NCBI GenBank assembly: GCA_910588005.1
Contig: CAJUQM010000003.1
Location: 30,888-94,887 of the forward strand
Source of the DNA: an uncultured Oscillibacter sp.
GTDB taxonomy: Bacteria; Bacillota; Clostridia; Oscillospirales; Oscillospiraceae
Length of the DNA stretch: 64,000 bases
Direction of reading: 5' to 3'
Part shown: one piece after another, positions 32,622 through 41,485 of the stretch
How the letters are laid out: each line of letters starts with the position of its first letter
How positions within the stretch are numbered: the first letter of the stretch is position 1
Made by a program: the position numbers and the translations under genes
Notes under the pieces: model-generated
Seen by the model: only the letters and a program-made list of their open reading frames with translations
Told to the model about the DNA's origin: nothing
Databases searched by the model: none

Positions 32622-33803
32622 ATGAAAATATTAATCACTTCCGACTGGTACAGCCCCGCCGTCAACGGGGTGGTCACATCGGTGAAGAACCTGCGCCGGG
32701 AGCTGGAGCGGCGGGGGCATGAGGTCCGGGTGCTGACCCTCTCCCAAAACCGCCGCTCCTGGGAGAAGGACGGCGTGACCTATCTCGGCTCCATTGCCGC
32801 CGGCCTGGTATATCCCGGCGCCCGCCTGCGCACGGCCCTGGCCGGAAAATGGGTGCGGGAGCTGATCGCATGGCGTCCAGACGTGGTCCACTCCCAGTGC
32901 GAATTCAGCACCTTCTTCCTGGCCCGCCGCATCGCGGAGGAACTGGACGTCCCCTTGGTTCACACCTACCATACGGTATATGAGGACTATACCCACTATT
33001 TCTCCCCCAGCGTCCGCTTCGGCAAGCAGGCGGTGGCCGTGTTCTCCCGCTGGGTAGCGGCCCGGACGGACTGTCTCATCGCCCCCACGGGCAAGGTGCG
33101 GATGCTGCTCCAGGGCTACGGCGTCCGGCAGCCGGTATTTGTCGTTCCCTCCGGCATCGACCTGACCCCCTTCTCCGGAGAGGCGGACCCTTGGCGCACG
33201 GCGGTGCTGCGGGCCAGTTTGAACATTCCCACAGACCGGACTATTTTGGTCTTCGTGGGCCGTCTGGCAGAGGAGAAAAACATCGACGAGCTGCTGCGCT
33301 GCCGTGCGGCGCTCGGCAGCGCTCCGGTAACGCTGCTGCTGGTAGGCGACGGTCCCGACCGCCCGCGGCTGGAGCGGGAGACCGCCGCCCTGGGACTCAC
33401 GGCTCCGGATGTGATCTTTGCCGGTATGGTGGCCCCGGAGCAGGTGGCGGACTGGTACCGCCTGGGGGATCTATTCGTCAGCGCCTCCACCAGCGAAACC
33501 CAGGGCCTGACCTACATCGAGGCGCTGGCCGCCGGCGTTCCGACCCTTTGCCGGGCGGATCCCTGCCTCACCGGCGTCATCCGCAGCGGGGAGAACGGCT
33601 GGCAGTATCAAAACGAGGCCGACTTTCAAAGCAAACTCGCGCTGTTCCTCTCACAGCCCCATCACCGGGGACGCATGTCCCGAAACGCCCGGACCACGGC
33701 GGCGGAATTCTCGGCCCAGCGTTTTGCGGAGCGGGTGGAATCCATCTATGAAGAGCAGATTACCCGCCGGGCGGCAGCCTTTTGCCACGAGGTCTCCGCA
33801 TGA
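32622..33803 (+). CDS. glycosyltransferase family 4, diacylglycerol glucosyltransferase-like
   Basis: A 393-residue GT-B enzyme: N-terminal TSDWYSPAVNGVVTSV and HTYHTVYEDYTHY, C-terminal donor domain with FVGRLAEEKN, VGDGPDRPRLE and the SASTSETQGLTYIEALAAG acidic motif. This is the pattern of 1,2-diacylglycerol 3-glucosyltransferases that make membrane glycolipids. Start ATG 32622, in frame with an upstream ATG at 32601 that lacks a better ribosome binding site. It overlaps the next gene by ATGA, and a second glycosyltransferase follows, so the operon probably builds a two-sugar glycolipid. Confidence 0.88.
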   Translation: MKILITSDWYSPAVNGVVTSVKNLRRELERRGHEVRVLTLSQNRRSWEKDGVTYLGSIAAGLVYPGARLRTALAGKWVRELIAWRPDVVHSQCEFSTFFLARRIAEELDVPLVHTYHTVYEDYTHYFSPSVRFGKQAVAVFSRWVAARTDCLIAPTGKVRMLLQGYGVRQPVFVVPSGIDLTPFSGEADPWRTAVLRASLNIPTDRTILVFVGRLAEEKNIDELLRCRAALGSAPVTLLLVGDGPDRPRLERETAALGLTAPDVIFAGMVAPEQVADWYRLGDLFVSASTSETQGLTYIEALAAGVPTLCRADPCLTGVIRSGENGWQYQNEADFQSKLALFLSQPHHRGRMSRNARTTAAEFSAQRFAERVESIYEEQITRRAAAFCHEVSA

Positions 33804-34396
33804 CCCGGCCCGTTGAAAAAACCGTGCTGCAAGCCGTGTCCGTGGCCGGCTTTCTTCTGTGTGTGGCAGTGGCGGTATGGGGATGGCACACCGGCGTGCT
33901 GACCTCCCAGGAGCGGCTTGCGTCCCTGGTATCAAACCTCGGCTTGGCGGGCATGCTACTGTTCGTGGCCTTTCAGGCGGTGCAGGTGGTGATCCCCGTA
34001 CTGCCGGGGGGATTGGGCTGCCTGGTGGGCGTGATTTTATTCGGCCCGGTGTGGGGTTTTATCTATAATTACGTGGGCATCTGCCTGGGGTCTCTCATGG
34101 CCTTCGCCGTGGCCCGGAACTGCGGAAAACCTCTGCTGTTCCTCTTGTTCTCAGAAAAGACCATTCAAAAATACGGCCGCTGGGCGGAAGAGGGAAACCG
34201 CTTTTCCCGGCTTTTTGCCCTGGCCATCTTCCTGCCGGTGGCGCCGGACGACTTTCTCTGTTATCTGGCGGGCACCACGGACATGACCTGGCGGCGCTAC
34301 ACCGCCATTATCCTGCTGGGCAAGCCCTTTGCCATCGCCCTGTACAGCCTGGGCCTGACGGTGGCCTGGCAACATATTGTGCCGATGTTTGGATAA
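33800..34396 (+). CDS. VTT/DedA-like membrane protein (SNARE-associated family)
   Basis: A 198-residue protein with about five hydrophobic segments. The VTT-domain pattern (VIPVLPGGLGCLVGVILFGP, YNYVGICLGS, FLPVAPDDFLCYLAGTTDM) is clear. Proteins of this family are linked to membrane lipid transport or flipping. ATG 33800 overlaps the upstream stop. Its place between two glycosyltransferases suggests it moves the glycolipid or its carrier lipid across the membrane (inference). Confidence 0.85.
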   Translation: MTRPVEKTVLQAVSVAGFLLCVAVAVWGWHTGVLTSQERLASLVSNLGLAGMLLFVAFQAVQVVIPVLPGGLGCLVGVILFGPVWGFIYNYVGICLGSLMAFAVARNCGKPLLFLLFSEKTIQKYGRWAEEGNRFSRLFALAIFLPVAPDDFLCYLAGTTDMTWRRYTAIILLGKPFAIALYSLGLTVAWQHIVPMFG

Positions 34397-34415
34397 AGCC
34401 AAAAGGAGATAAGCT

Positions 34416-35459
34416 ATGCGAATCTATATATACGGCGGCGGCGAAAAGATCGTGGGCAGAAGCGGCGTGGGACAGGCTATTCGCCACCAACGGGAGTGTT
34501 TGCGGCGGGCGGAGATCGAGACCACCTCCCGCTGGACCAAGGACACCGCCGCCATGCATGTGAACACCGTACTGCCGGACTCCGTGCTGGCGGCCCTGGG
34601 CGCCCGCCTGCGGGGGCGGAAAGTGGTTTGGTACGGACACTCCACGATGGAGGATTTCCGGGGTTCCTTCAAGGGTTCGGATATCCTGGCCCCGTTGTTC
34701 CGGCATTGGATCAAATTCTGCTACAGCCTGGGTGACGTGGTGTTGACCCCGACGGAATACTCCCGGCAGCTGTTGGAGGGCTATGGTCTGAAACGTCCGG
34801 TATACAGCATTTCCAACGGGGTGGACACCTCCTATTTCCGGCCAGATCCCTCCGTCCGTTCCGCCTTTCGGCAGCGATACGGCCTGCAGGAGACAGACCA
34901 GGTTGTGATCTCGGTGGGCCACACCATCGCCCGAAAGGGCCTGCCGGAGTTTTTGGAGCTGGCCCGGCGCATCCCCTACGCCCAATTCCTGTGGTTTGGC
35001 TGGACAGATCCCCGCCTGATCCCCCAGGAGATCGTCCAGGCCATGGAAAATGCCCCCGCCAACGTCCGCTTTCCGGGCTTTGTAGACCGGGACCAACTGC
35101 GGGAGGCCTACTGCGGCGCGGATGTATTCGCCTTTATGAGCCGGGAGGAGACAGAGGGCATCGTGGTGCTGGAGGCGCTGGCCTGCGGAATCCCCACCGT
35201 AGTGCGGGATATTCCTGTGTACAGCGTTTGGCTGGAGGATGGCAAAAACATATACAAAGCGTCAAATACCGAGAAATTTCAACAAAGAGTTGAGGGCATT
35301 CTTGCAAATTCCCTGCCGGACCTGACCTCTGCCGGACAAGCGGTGGCAGAGAGCCGGAGTCTGGAGGCTATCGGATCGCAATTGCGGGATCTCTACCGCA
35401 GGGAGCGGATTCTCCCCCCGCTGCCCGCTCCTGTACGGCAGAGGCATGCCCGGGCATAA
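34416..35459 (+). CDS. glycosyltransferase family 4, second of glycolipid operon
   Basis: A 347-residue GT-B enzyme: GVGQAIRHQ near the start, VWYGHSTMEDFRGSF, ISNGVDTSYF, SVGHTIARKGLPEFLEL, and MSREETEGIVVLEALACG as donor-binding motif. It resembles the second enzyme of glycolipid pathways that extends monoglucosyl-diacylglycerol, though polymer synthesis is possible. Start ATG 34416 behind AAGGAGA. Last gene of the operon before a bidirectional terminator. Confidence 0.85.
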   Translation: MRIYIYGGGEKIVGRSGVGQAIRHQRECLRRAEIETTSRWTKDTAAMHVNTVLPDSVLAALGARLRGRKVVWYGHSTMEDFRGSFKGSDILAPLFRHWIKFCYSLGDVVLTPTEYSRQLLEGYGLKRPVYSISNGVDTSYFRPDPSVRSAFRQRYGLQETDQVVISVGHTIARKGLPEFLELARRIPYAQFLWFGWTDPRLIPQEIVQAMENAPANVRFPGFVDRDQLREAYCGADVFAFMSREETEGIVVLEALACGIPTVVRDIPVYSVWLEDGKNIYKASNTEKFQQRVEGILANSLPDLTSAGQAVAESRSLEAIGSQLRDLYRRERILPPLPAPVRQRHARA

Positions 35460-35463
35460 ATCC

Positions 35464-35503
35464 AAAAGAGGATGCACAGCCGGTTGGCTGTGCATCCTCT
35501 TTT
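35464..35503. terminator. 18-bp hairpin, bidirectional terminator
   Basis: AAAAGAGGATGCACAGCC/GGCTGTGCATCCTCTTTT with a GGTT loop. It serves the glycosyltransferase operon from plus and the convergent rRNA methyltransferase gene from minus, whose stop codon overlaps the hairpin. Confidence 0.85.
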
Positions 35504-36323
35504 ACAGTTTTCGAAAGATATGGACGCGGAAAGAGATTGTGGCCTCCAGGGACTCTAACGCCAAAAGGCGTTCCGCGCCAGACCTTGGCGTCTTCCAATA
35601 GTAAGGCGTCATACAAAACAGATTTTGAATGTCCGCCTGATTGGACAGGGTGATCTCTGCGTCCACGGGGACAATCCTCTCATAGGCAAAGCCCTCATAG
35701 GGCGTCTCCCGCTCCTCGTTGAGATATGGGCGGTCATACAAAACACGTTTCAGCTCCCACAGGTGCTTTGGACCGGGCACCACATACAAAAATACGCCGC
35801 CGGGACGCAGCACCCGCCGGAACTCCTCCAGCGCCAAGGGGGAGAAGCAGTTCAGCAGGAGGTCCACACCGCCGCCGGCCAGAGGCAGGCGGTAGGAGGA
35901 GGCCACAGCGAATTCCACCCCGCTCTCCCGCTTGGCGGCAGCGCGGAGAATGAATTTGGAGATATCTACCCCCGCCATCCGAAACCGCCGCCCCGCGTCC
36001 CGCAGGGTACGATAAATCCCCGCAGTATAGTAACCCTCGCCGCAGCCGGCATCTAAAATCACAGACTCCTCCCCACACCGGGTCAAAGTCTCACAACAGA
36101 GGGTATTCAAAAGCGGTTCATAATACCCTCTGGACAGAAATTCCCGCCTTGCCCGCGCCATCTGGCGGTCGTCGCCGGGGGCTTGGGAGTGCTTTTGATT
36201 GGGAGGAAGAAGATATGTGTATCCCTCTTTTGCGATGTCGTAGCTATGGCCCGCAGGACAGGCGCAGGCCCTCTCCCCCCGCTCCAGCGGCCCACCGCAG
36301 ACGGGGCAGCAAAACAAACTCAT
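35502..36323 (-). CDS. rlmA: 23S rRNA (guanine-N1)-methyltransferase, RlmA family
   Basis: A 273-residue SAM-dependent methyltransferase: N-terminal zinc finger (CPVCGGPL ... CPAGHSYD, 6-26), then GYTYLLPPNQKHS and the Rossmann motif ILDAGCGEGYY, FSPLALEEF and RVLRPGG. The family methylates G745 or G748 of 23S rRNA and can affect tylosin-type drug binding. ATG 36323 overlaps the MATE stop (ATGA) and has AGAGAGGG upstream, so it is coupled to the exporter gene. Confidence 0.9.
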   Translation of the reverse strand: MSLFCCPVCGGPLERGERACACPAGHSYDIAKEGYTYLLPPNQKHSQAPGDDRQMARARREFLSRGYYEPLLNTLCCETLTRCGEESVILDAGCGEGYYTAGIYRTLRDAGRRFRMAGVDISKFILRAAAKRESGVEFAVASSYRLPLAGGGVDLLLNCFSPLALEEFRRVLRPGGVFLYVVPGPKHLWELKRVLYDRPYLNEERETPYEGFAYERIVPVDAEITLSNQADIQNLFCMTPYYWKTPRSGAERLLALESLEATISFRVHIFRKL

Positions 36324-37708
36324 GACGCGCCCTCTCTGGTCACATCGTTGATCCATTTCCGGCTCCGGAGCCGCCAGACCCCCAGGGGCACCTTGCAGAG
36401 GCCCTCCGCCTGTATTCCCAGGCATACCAAAGCCACCGGTGCGTCAAACACCAGTGCCGTCAATGCCGTGATGGGCACCGATACCAGCCAGACGGAACCT
36501 ACGTCAAGAACAAACGCCATACGGACATCTCCTCCGGCCCGAAGGATTCCGGTGATATTGGTAATGTCAAACGCCTTGGTAGGCATCATGATAATAAAGA
36601 CCACGCACATAGTGGCCGCAATCCGCAGGGACAGCCCTTCCAGGTGAAACAGCGGATAGAGATAGGGAATAAATATCGTGGGAAGCAGCGCCGCCAGAGC
36701 AGCGGATACGATCACGCCAATCAACAGCGACACCAGCAGCAAACACCAGCTTATATCATAGATCTCCTCTTTAGAGGCCCCTTCACCGATGCGCTTCCCC
36801 ACGATCACCGCCGCCGCTCCGGAAATACCGTAACAGGCCACAGTCGAGAACTTCTCGATATTACCCATAATGGCATAGGCCGCCAGCATCTCCCCGGAGA
36901 TCGCCATATGGCCGATAATAGCAGTGATCATTGTAGTGCCAAGGCCCCACAGAAATTCGTTAGCCAGCACAGGGGTGGAGTACTTCACAAAGTCCCCGAT
37001 AAAGGCGGTTCCCGGGCGAAAGAGGGCAGCGGGCAGCAGCGGGATGCGCCGGTTCCACAGGGCATAGCCCACGGTGATGGCAAATTCCACTACCCGGGAG
37101 GCCAGCGTGGCGATGGCTGCCCCGGCAACGCCCATCGCCGGGGCGCCGAACTTTCCAAAAATGAGAATGTAGTTCAGCAGCGTGTTCAGCAGCATCGAAA
37201 TGGTGAATACGGTCAGTCCCATGGCGGGGTTCTCCGTACTGCGCTGCATTCCCACATAGACGGAGCTGGCGGCGTTAAAGACGTAGCTGATCCCCACAAT
37301 TCGGAGATACGGAGCGCCCAGCCGGATCAGCAGGACGTTGTCCGTCACCAATCCCATGACCCAGTGGGGAAAGAGGAACATCACCAGTGCCACCGCAGCG
37401 GTAATGGTCACACCGATGTAAAGGGCAATTCCCATACAGCTGTTGATGGCCTCTGTATCATGCTTCCCCCAGTACTGGCTCACCAAGACGGTCAGTCCAC
37501 TGAGGAGGCCGAAGATGATGATCTGTACCAGAAAGACCGGGGTATTGGCGGCGGTAACAGCGGACAGCTCCGACTGGCCCAAAACTCCCACCATGAAGGT
37601 ATCCACAAATCCCAGGGACGTGGTAACAAGGTTTTGCAGGATGATCGGCAGGGCCAGCATCCATGTGTGCCTGTAAAAGCCCGGCTCCCTGCGGAGAAAA
37701 CGAAGCAT
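36320..37708 (-). CDS. MATE family multidrug/cation exporter
   Basis: A 462-residue polytopic protein with twelve helices in two similar halves (ALPIILQNLVTTSLGFVDTF in the first, YSTPVLANEFLWGLG in the second), the MATE layout. It exports cationic compounds using a Na+ or H+ gradient. ATG 37708 is preferred to TTG 37714 because AGGGGG is well spaced before it. Coupled to the downstream rlmA-like gene, an arrangement that may suggest joint drug resistance (inference). Confidence 0.92.
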   Translation of the reverse strand: MLRFLRREPGFYRHTWMLALPIILQNLVTTSLGFVDTFMVGVLGQSELSAVTAANTPVFLVQIIIFGLLSGLTVLVSQYWGKHDTEAINSCMGIALYIGVTITAAVALVMFLFPHWVMGLVTDNVLLIRLGAPYLRIVGISYVFNAASSVYVGMQRSTENPAMGLTVFTISMLLNTLLNYILIFGKFGAPAMGVAGAAIATLASRVVEFAITVGYALWNRRIPLLPAALFRPGTAFIGDFVKYSTPVLANEFLWGLGTTMITAIIGHMAISGEMLAAYAIMGNIEKFSTVACYGISGAAAVIVGKRIGEGASKEEIYDISWCLLLVSLLIGVIVSAALAALLPTIFIPYLYPLFHLEGLSLRIAATMCVVFIIMMPTKAFDITNITGILRAGGDVRMAFVLDVGSVWLVSVPITALTALVFDAPVALVCLGIQAEGLCKVPLGVWRLRSRKWINDVTREGAS

Positions 37709-37757
37709 ATCCAATCCCCCTTTTCATCTGTACGGCGGCGCTCCCCGCCAAGCCGGC

Positions 37758-38891
37758 TCACAGCATCGGCATCCGTTGGTCGTGATGGCGGCGGAGCGCC
37801 GCCGCGCATTCATCGAGATCCGCCCGGGTGGTCTCCGGACCAAAGCTCAGCCGGATGACGCCGCCGGCGGTGCGCTTCGGCAGCCCCAGGGCCGCCACTA
37901 CGTGACTGGGCTTTCCCTGGTGGCAGGCAGAGCCGGCGGAGATGCAGATGCCTTGACTCCCCAGATCATTGACAATATTCTGGCTGGGCCAGCCCGCCAG
38001 CGCCGCCGCCAGAATATGCGGCGCCCCGCCATCTCCAATCAGCTCCATGTCCGGGATGGCGGACAGCCGCTCCACGGCGTAGGCCCGCAGTTCCGCAAGA
38101 CCGGCCAGTTTTTGAACAAGTCCCTCCCGCCGCAGTTCTACGGCCTTGGCAAATCCGGCGATCTGGGCGGTGGCCTCTGTCCCGGCCCGCAGCCCGCTCT
38201 CCTGCCCGCCCCCGGCCAGCAGGGGCCGCGGATTCCGGACCCGGGGTCCGATGTACAGCGCCCCACAGCCCTTGGGGCCGCCGATCTTGTGGGCGGAGAT
38301 GGTGACAAAGTCCGCCCCCAGCTTCTCCGCAGAGAAGGGAACCTCCAAAAAACCTTGGACGGCATCGGTATGGAGCAGGGTCTTTGGGTTCTTTGCCCCA
38401 AGTCCCCGGGCGATCTCCGCAATGGGATAGACGTTCCCAAGCTCATTATTCACCATCATCACGGAGACCGCAGCCGTCTCCGGCCGCACGGCCTCCAGTA
38501 CTTGGGCGGCGGCAATATTGCCCTTTTGATCCGGCCTCAAATATGTCACCTCATACCCCTGGCGCTCCATCCAGCGGCAGCTCTCCAGCACGGCGCTGTG
38601 CTCCACGGCGGTGGTGACGATGTGTTTTCCCACATGGCGGTTCTGCCAGCAGGCAGCGGAAATGGCCCAGTTATCCCCCTCGGTGCCGCAGGCGGTAAAG
38701 TACACTCTCTTTACATCACATCCCAAAGCAGCCGCCACAGTTTCCCGCCAGCTCTCCATCTGTCTTTTCATCTCCAGCCCTATGGAATACTGGCTGCTGG
38801 GATTGCCGAACCGGTTTACCAGCACCTCGTACATGGTGTCCGCCACGGCGCGGGACATGGGCGCGGTAGCGGCGTAGTCCAGATAAATCAT
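37758..38891 (-). CDS. cysteine desulfurase (NifS/IscS-like)
   Basis: A 377-residue PLP enzyme: LDYAATAPM start, PLP lysine in SAHKIGGPKG (Lys202), VEHSA, and the mobile-loop cysteine in SAGSACHQGK (Cys323). It takes sulfur from cysteine for Fe-S clusters or tRNA thiolation. ATG 38891 (GAGAGGTG upstream) is chosen over GTG/TTG-type codons just before. The tRNA methylthiotransferase mtaB nearby needs sulfur and Fe-S clusters, which may explain the proximity. No IscU is adjacent. Confidence 0.93.
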   Translation of the reverse strand: MIYLDYAATAPMSRAVADTMYEVLVNRFGNPSSQYSIGLEMKRQMESWRETVAAALGCDVKRVYFTACGTEGDNWAISAACWQNRHVGKHIVTTAVEHSAVLESCRWMERQGYEVTYLRPDQKGNIAAAQVLEAVRPETAAVSVMMVNNELGNVYPIAEIARGLGAKNPKTLLHTDAVQGFLEVPFSAEKLGADFVTISAHKIGGPKGCGALYIGPRVRNPRPLLAGGGQESGLRAGTEATAQIAGFAKAVELRREGLVQKLAGLAELRAYAVERLSAIPDMELIGDGGAPHILAAALAGWPSQNIVNDLGSQGICISAGSACHQGKPSHVVAALGLPKRTAGGVIRLSFGPETTRADLDECAAALRRHHDQRMPML

Positions 38892-38922
38892 GTTGCACAC
38901 CTCTCAAAACTCCGATTGGGAC

Positions 38923-38951
38923 TTGCCCAACAGAGAAAAAAACGCTATAAT
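38923..38951 (+). promoter_or_regulatory. promoter toward the TfoX-C gene and mtaB
   Basis: TTGCCC (38923-38928), 17-bp spacer, TATAAT (38946-38951), divergent from and interleaved with the cysteine desulfurase promoter. Confidence 0.65.
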
Positions 38952-38975
38952 AGACGGTCAGAGAACTAAAGTTTT

Positions 38976-39004
38976 ATTATACAGGTCTTTTCCCAAAAGT
39001 GCAA
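38976..39004 (-). promoter_or_regulatory. promoter of the cysteine desulfurase gene
   Basis: Minus-strand TTGCAC (38999-39004), 17-bp spacer, TATAAT (38976-38981), about 85 bp before the start codon. Confidence 0.65.
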
Positions 39005-39026
39005 GAAGAAAGAGAGCGGAAGCGAA

Positions 39027-39284
39027 ATGGCGGAATTGACGTCTATGGCGAATATCGGCGCGGAGATGGCAAGAAAGCTGAGAGCCGTCGGGATCAGCTC
39101 GGCGGAGGAGCTGACGGCGGCAGGTTCCAAGCAGGCCTTTTTTCAGCTGAAAACACTGTATCCCCAGGTCTGTCTGGTTCACCTGTACGCCCTGGAGGGT
39201 GCAATCCGGAATGTGGACTTCAACTGCCTTTCAGCGGAGCGGAAGCAGGATTTAAAGGCGTTCAGCGATCTTTTGAAGGGATGA
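39027..39284 (+). CDS. TfoX C-terminal domain protein
   Basis: An 85-residue helical protein (ANIGAEMARKLRAVGISS, FFQLKTLYPQVCLVHLYALEGAI, LSAERKQDLKAF) matching the stand-alone TfoX/Sxy C-terminal domain, a helix-hairpin-helix-like fold. Full-length TfoX controls competence in Gammaproteobacteria; the role of the single domain in Firmicutes is unknown. Start ATG 39027. Confidence 0.88.
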   Translation: MAELTSMANIGAEMARKLRAVGISSAEELTAAGSKQAFFQLKTLYPQVCLVHLYALEGAIRNVDFNCLSAERKQDLKAFSDLLKG

Positions 39285-39575
39285 GGAAAATACGAAAAAA
39301 GTCCGGAGAGTTTCCCCGGAGGCCCCGCGCGGTGATCGGGATCGTTGATGGAGAGGGGATCCTGTCAACGCCGCAGACCGTGTTCGGGCCTTTGGTGTTG
39401 ATTTCCGGCACACACTTTTGGTATGGCCTTGAGCGTGGATAACCGGTATTTTGTCGCCCGCCGGCTGCCATATTTTTACGCGTTTCACGCCTGCCGCCTG
39501 AGAACCGCTTTGCCGGCGGCAATGACATTGGAATCCGGCGGGCGAAGACGCCGGAGAAATAGAGAGGACTCCCCC
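39285..39575. other. intergenic stretch before mtaB, no gene seen
   Basis: 290 bp with no ribosome binding site attached to a convincing frame. CCGGAGAGTTTCCCCGG-like short stems follow the TfoX-C stop and may terminate it. The in-frame extension upstream of mtaB has no homology-like content. Confidence 0.4.
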
Positions 39576-40865
39576 ATGAAAATCGCCATTTACACCTTGG
39601 GCTGCAAGGTGAACCAATACGAGACCCAGGCCATGGAACAGGCCCTGCGGAGCCGGGGCCACGAGGTCGTGGCCTTTTCTGAAGCGGCGGACGCCTATAT
39701 GGTCAACAGCTGCTCCGTCACGGCGGTCAGCGACCAAAAATCCCGCCAAGCGCTGCACAAAATCCGCCGGGAACACCCCAAGGCAGTGCTGGCCCTGTGC
39801 GGCTGCTATGCCCAGACCCATCCGGGCGACGTGGAGAATCTGGATGTGGATTTAATCTCCGGCACCGGGGATCGGAGGGGCTTTATCACCCTACTGGAGC
39901 AGGCCGTGGAAGACCGCCGCCGGATTATCGCGATCGATCGGGCCTTTGACCGCCGGGAATTCGAAATTCTGCCCGCCGGAGGGCTGGAAAACCGCACCCG
40001 CGCCATGCTGAAAGTGGAGGACGGCTGCGTCAACTTCTGCTCTTACTGCATCATCCCCTACGCCCGGGGACCGGTCCGCTCCCTGCCGCCGGAACAGGCG
40101 GCGGAACAGGCGGAAAAATTGGCGGCGGCGGGCTATCGGGAAATCGTGCTGACAGGCATTGAAATCTCCTCCTGGGGCAGAGATCTCAATAAGGGCCTGG
40201 ATCTTACCGACTTGATCGAAACCGTCTGTCGGGCCGCCCCCGGGGTTCGAATCCGCCTGGGCAGCCTGGAACCCCGGACGGTGACGGAGGATTTCTGCCG
40301 CCGCTGCGCGGCTCTGCCGGAGCTGTGCCCCCAGTTCCACCTGTCATTGCAGAGCGGCTGTGACGAAACACTGCGCCGGATGAACCGCAAGTACGACACC
40401 GCCCGCTACCTGGAATGCGTAGAGCTGCTGAACCGGTATTTTGACCGTCCCGCCCTCACCACGGATCTCATCACCGGCTTTCCGGAGGAGACGGAGGATG
40501 AGTTTGATAAGACGCTGGCCTTTATCCGCAAATGCGGCTTTGCCAAAATGCACATCTTCCCCTACTCCATCCGCCCGGGAACCCCGGCGGCCAAGATGCG
40601 CCAGCTGCCCAAGGCCGTCAAGACGGCGCGGGCCGAGCAGGCCGCCGCCGCCGCCGCGGAGATGCGGGCGGCCTACCTGCGCGGATGTGTGGGGCAGATC
40701 TATCCCGTTCTCTTCGAACAGCCCCGAAAGGGACGGTACCTGGGCCATGCCCCCAACTATATGGAGGTGCTGGCAGAGGGGGCGGATCTCCACAATACCG
40801 TTAAAAACGTCCGCATTACCGGCACAGACGGCGAGGTGCTGCTGGGCGGGCTTACGGAGGACTGA
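39576..40865 (+). CDS. mtaB: tRNA t6A37 methylthiotransferase MtaB
   Basis: A 429-residue radical-SAM enzyme: N-terminal UPF0004 domain with Cys10, Cys46 and a Cys in LALCGCYAQ for the second cluster; radical SAM motif CVNFCSYC (Cys151, 155, 158); LQSGCDETLRRMNRKY; C-terminal TRAM-like domain. It adds methylthio to t6A at position 37 of tRNAs decoding ANN codons. Start ATG 39576 behind AGAGAGGA. It is followed 3 bp later by yfbR. Confidence 0.95.
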   Translation: MKIAIYTLGCKVNQYETQAMEQALRSRGHEVVAFSEAADAYMVNSCSVTAVSDQKSRQALHKIRREHPKAVLALCGCYAQTHPGDVENLDVDLISGTGDRRGFITLLEQAVEDRRRIIAIDRAFDRREFEILPAGGLENRTRAMLKVEDGCVNFCSYCIIPYARGPVRSLPPEQAAEQAEKLAAAGYREIVLTGIEISSWGRDLNKGLDLTDLIETVCRAAPGVRIRLGSLEPRTVTEDFCRRCAALPELCPQFHLSLQSGCDETLRRMNRKYDTARYLECVELLNRYFDRPALTTDLITGFPEETEDEFDKTLAFIRKCGFAKMHIFPYSIRPGTPAAKMRQLPKAVKTARAEQAAAAAAEMRAAYLRGCVGQIYPVLFEQPRKGRYLGHAPNYMEVLAEGADLHNTVKNVRITGTDGEVLLGGLTED

Positions 40866-40868
40866 ACC

Positions 40869-41444
40869 ATGAAAAGCCACTTTTTTGCATACATCTCCCG
40901 GATGCGCTTTATCCAGCGCTGGGCGCTGATGCGCAACACCGCGCCGGAGAATGTCCAGGAGCACAGCCACCAGGCGGCGGTGCTGGCCCACGCCCTGGCG
41001 GTGATCCGGAACGAGAAGTTCGGCGGCCATGTGGATGCGGGAGCCGTGGCGGCGGCGGCGCTGTATCACGACGCCAGTGAAATTCTCACCGGGGACATGC
41101 CCACTCCTATTAAATACGGCAATCCCGCCATCCGCAGCGCCTACAAGGACGTAGAAGCCCTGGCGGAGCGAAAGCTTTTGACCATGCTGCCCCGGGAACT
41201 GCAGAGCGCGTACACCCCTGTGCTGACAGAGGTCCCCCAGGAGGTAGAGACACTGGTCAAGGCGGCGGACAAACTGTCCGCCTATATCAAATGCGTAGAG
41301 GAGCTGAAGGCCGGAAACTCAGAATTCCGGGAAGCCGCCGCCCAGACCCGCAGCGCGCTGGAATCCTACGGCCTGCCGGAGGTGACATACTTTCTGGAGA
41401 CATTTATGGATAGCTTCTCCCTGACCCTGGACCAACTGAAATAG
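40869..41444 (+). CDS. yfbR: 5'-deoxynucleotidase, HD family (YfbR)
   Basis: A 191-residue HD-domain phosphohydrolase: MRFIQRWALMRNTAPENVQEH start, HSHQAAVLAHAL, LYHDASEILTGDMPTPIKY (HD pair) and AADKLSAYIKC. It removes phosphate from deoxynucleoside 5'-monophosphates. Start ATG 40869, directly after mtaB. Confidence 0.93.
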   Translation: MKSHFFAYISRMRFIQRWALMRNTAPENVQEHSHQAAVLAHALAVIRNEKFGGHVDAGAVAAAALYHDASEILTGDMPTPIKYGNPAIRSAYKDVEALAERKLLTMLPRELQSAYTPVLTEVPQEVETLVKAADKLSAYIKCVEELKAGNSEFREAAAQTRSALESYGLPEVTYFLETFMDSFSLTLDQLK

Positions 41445-41453
41445 AAGCCCGAG

Positions 41454-41475
41454 GGGGGGCCTGCAGGCGCCCCCC
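41454..41475. terminator. terminator between yfbR and the convergent flavodoxin-like gene
   Basis: GGGGGGC/GCCCCCC with an 8-nt loop followed by TTTCCC, 9 bp after the yfbR stop. Confidence 0.6.
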
Positions 41476-41485
41476 TTTCCCATGT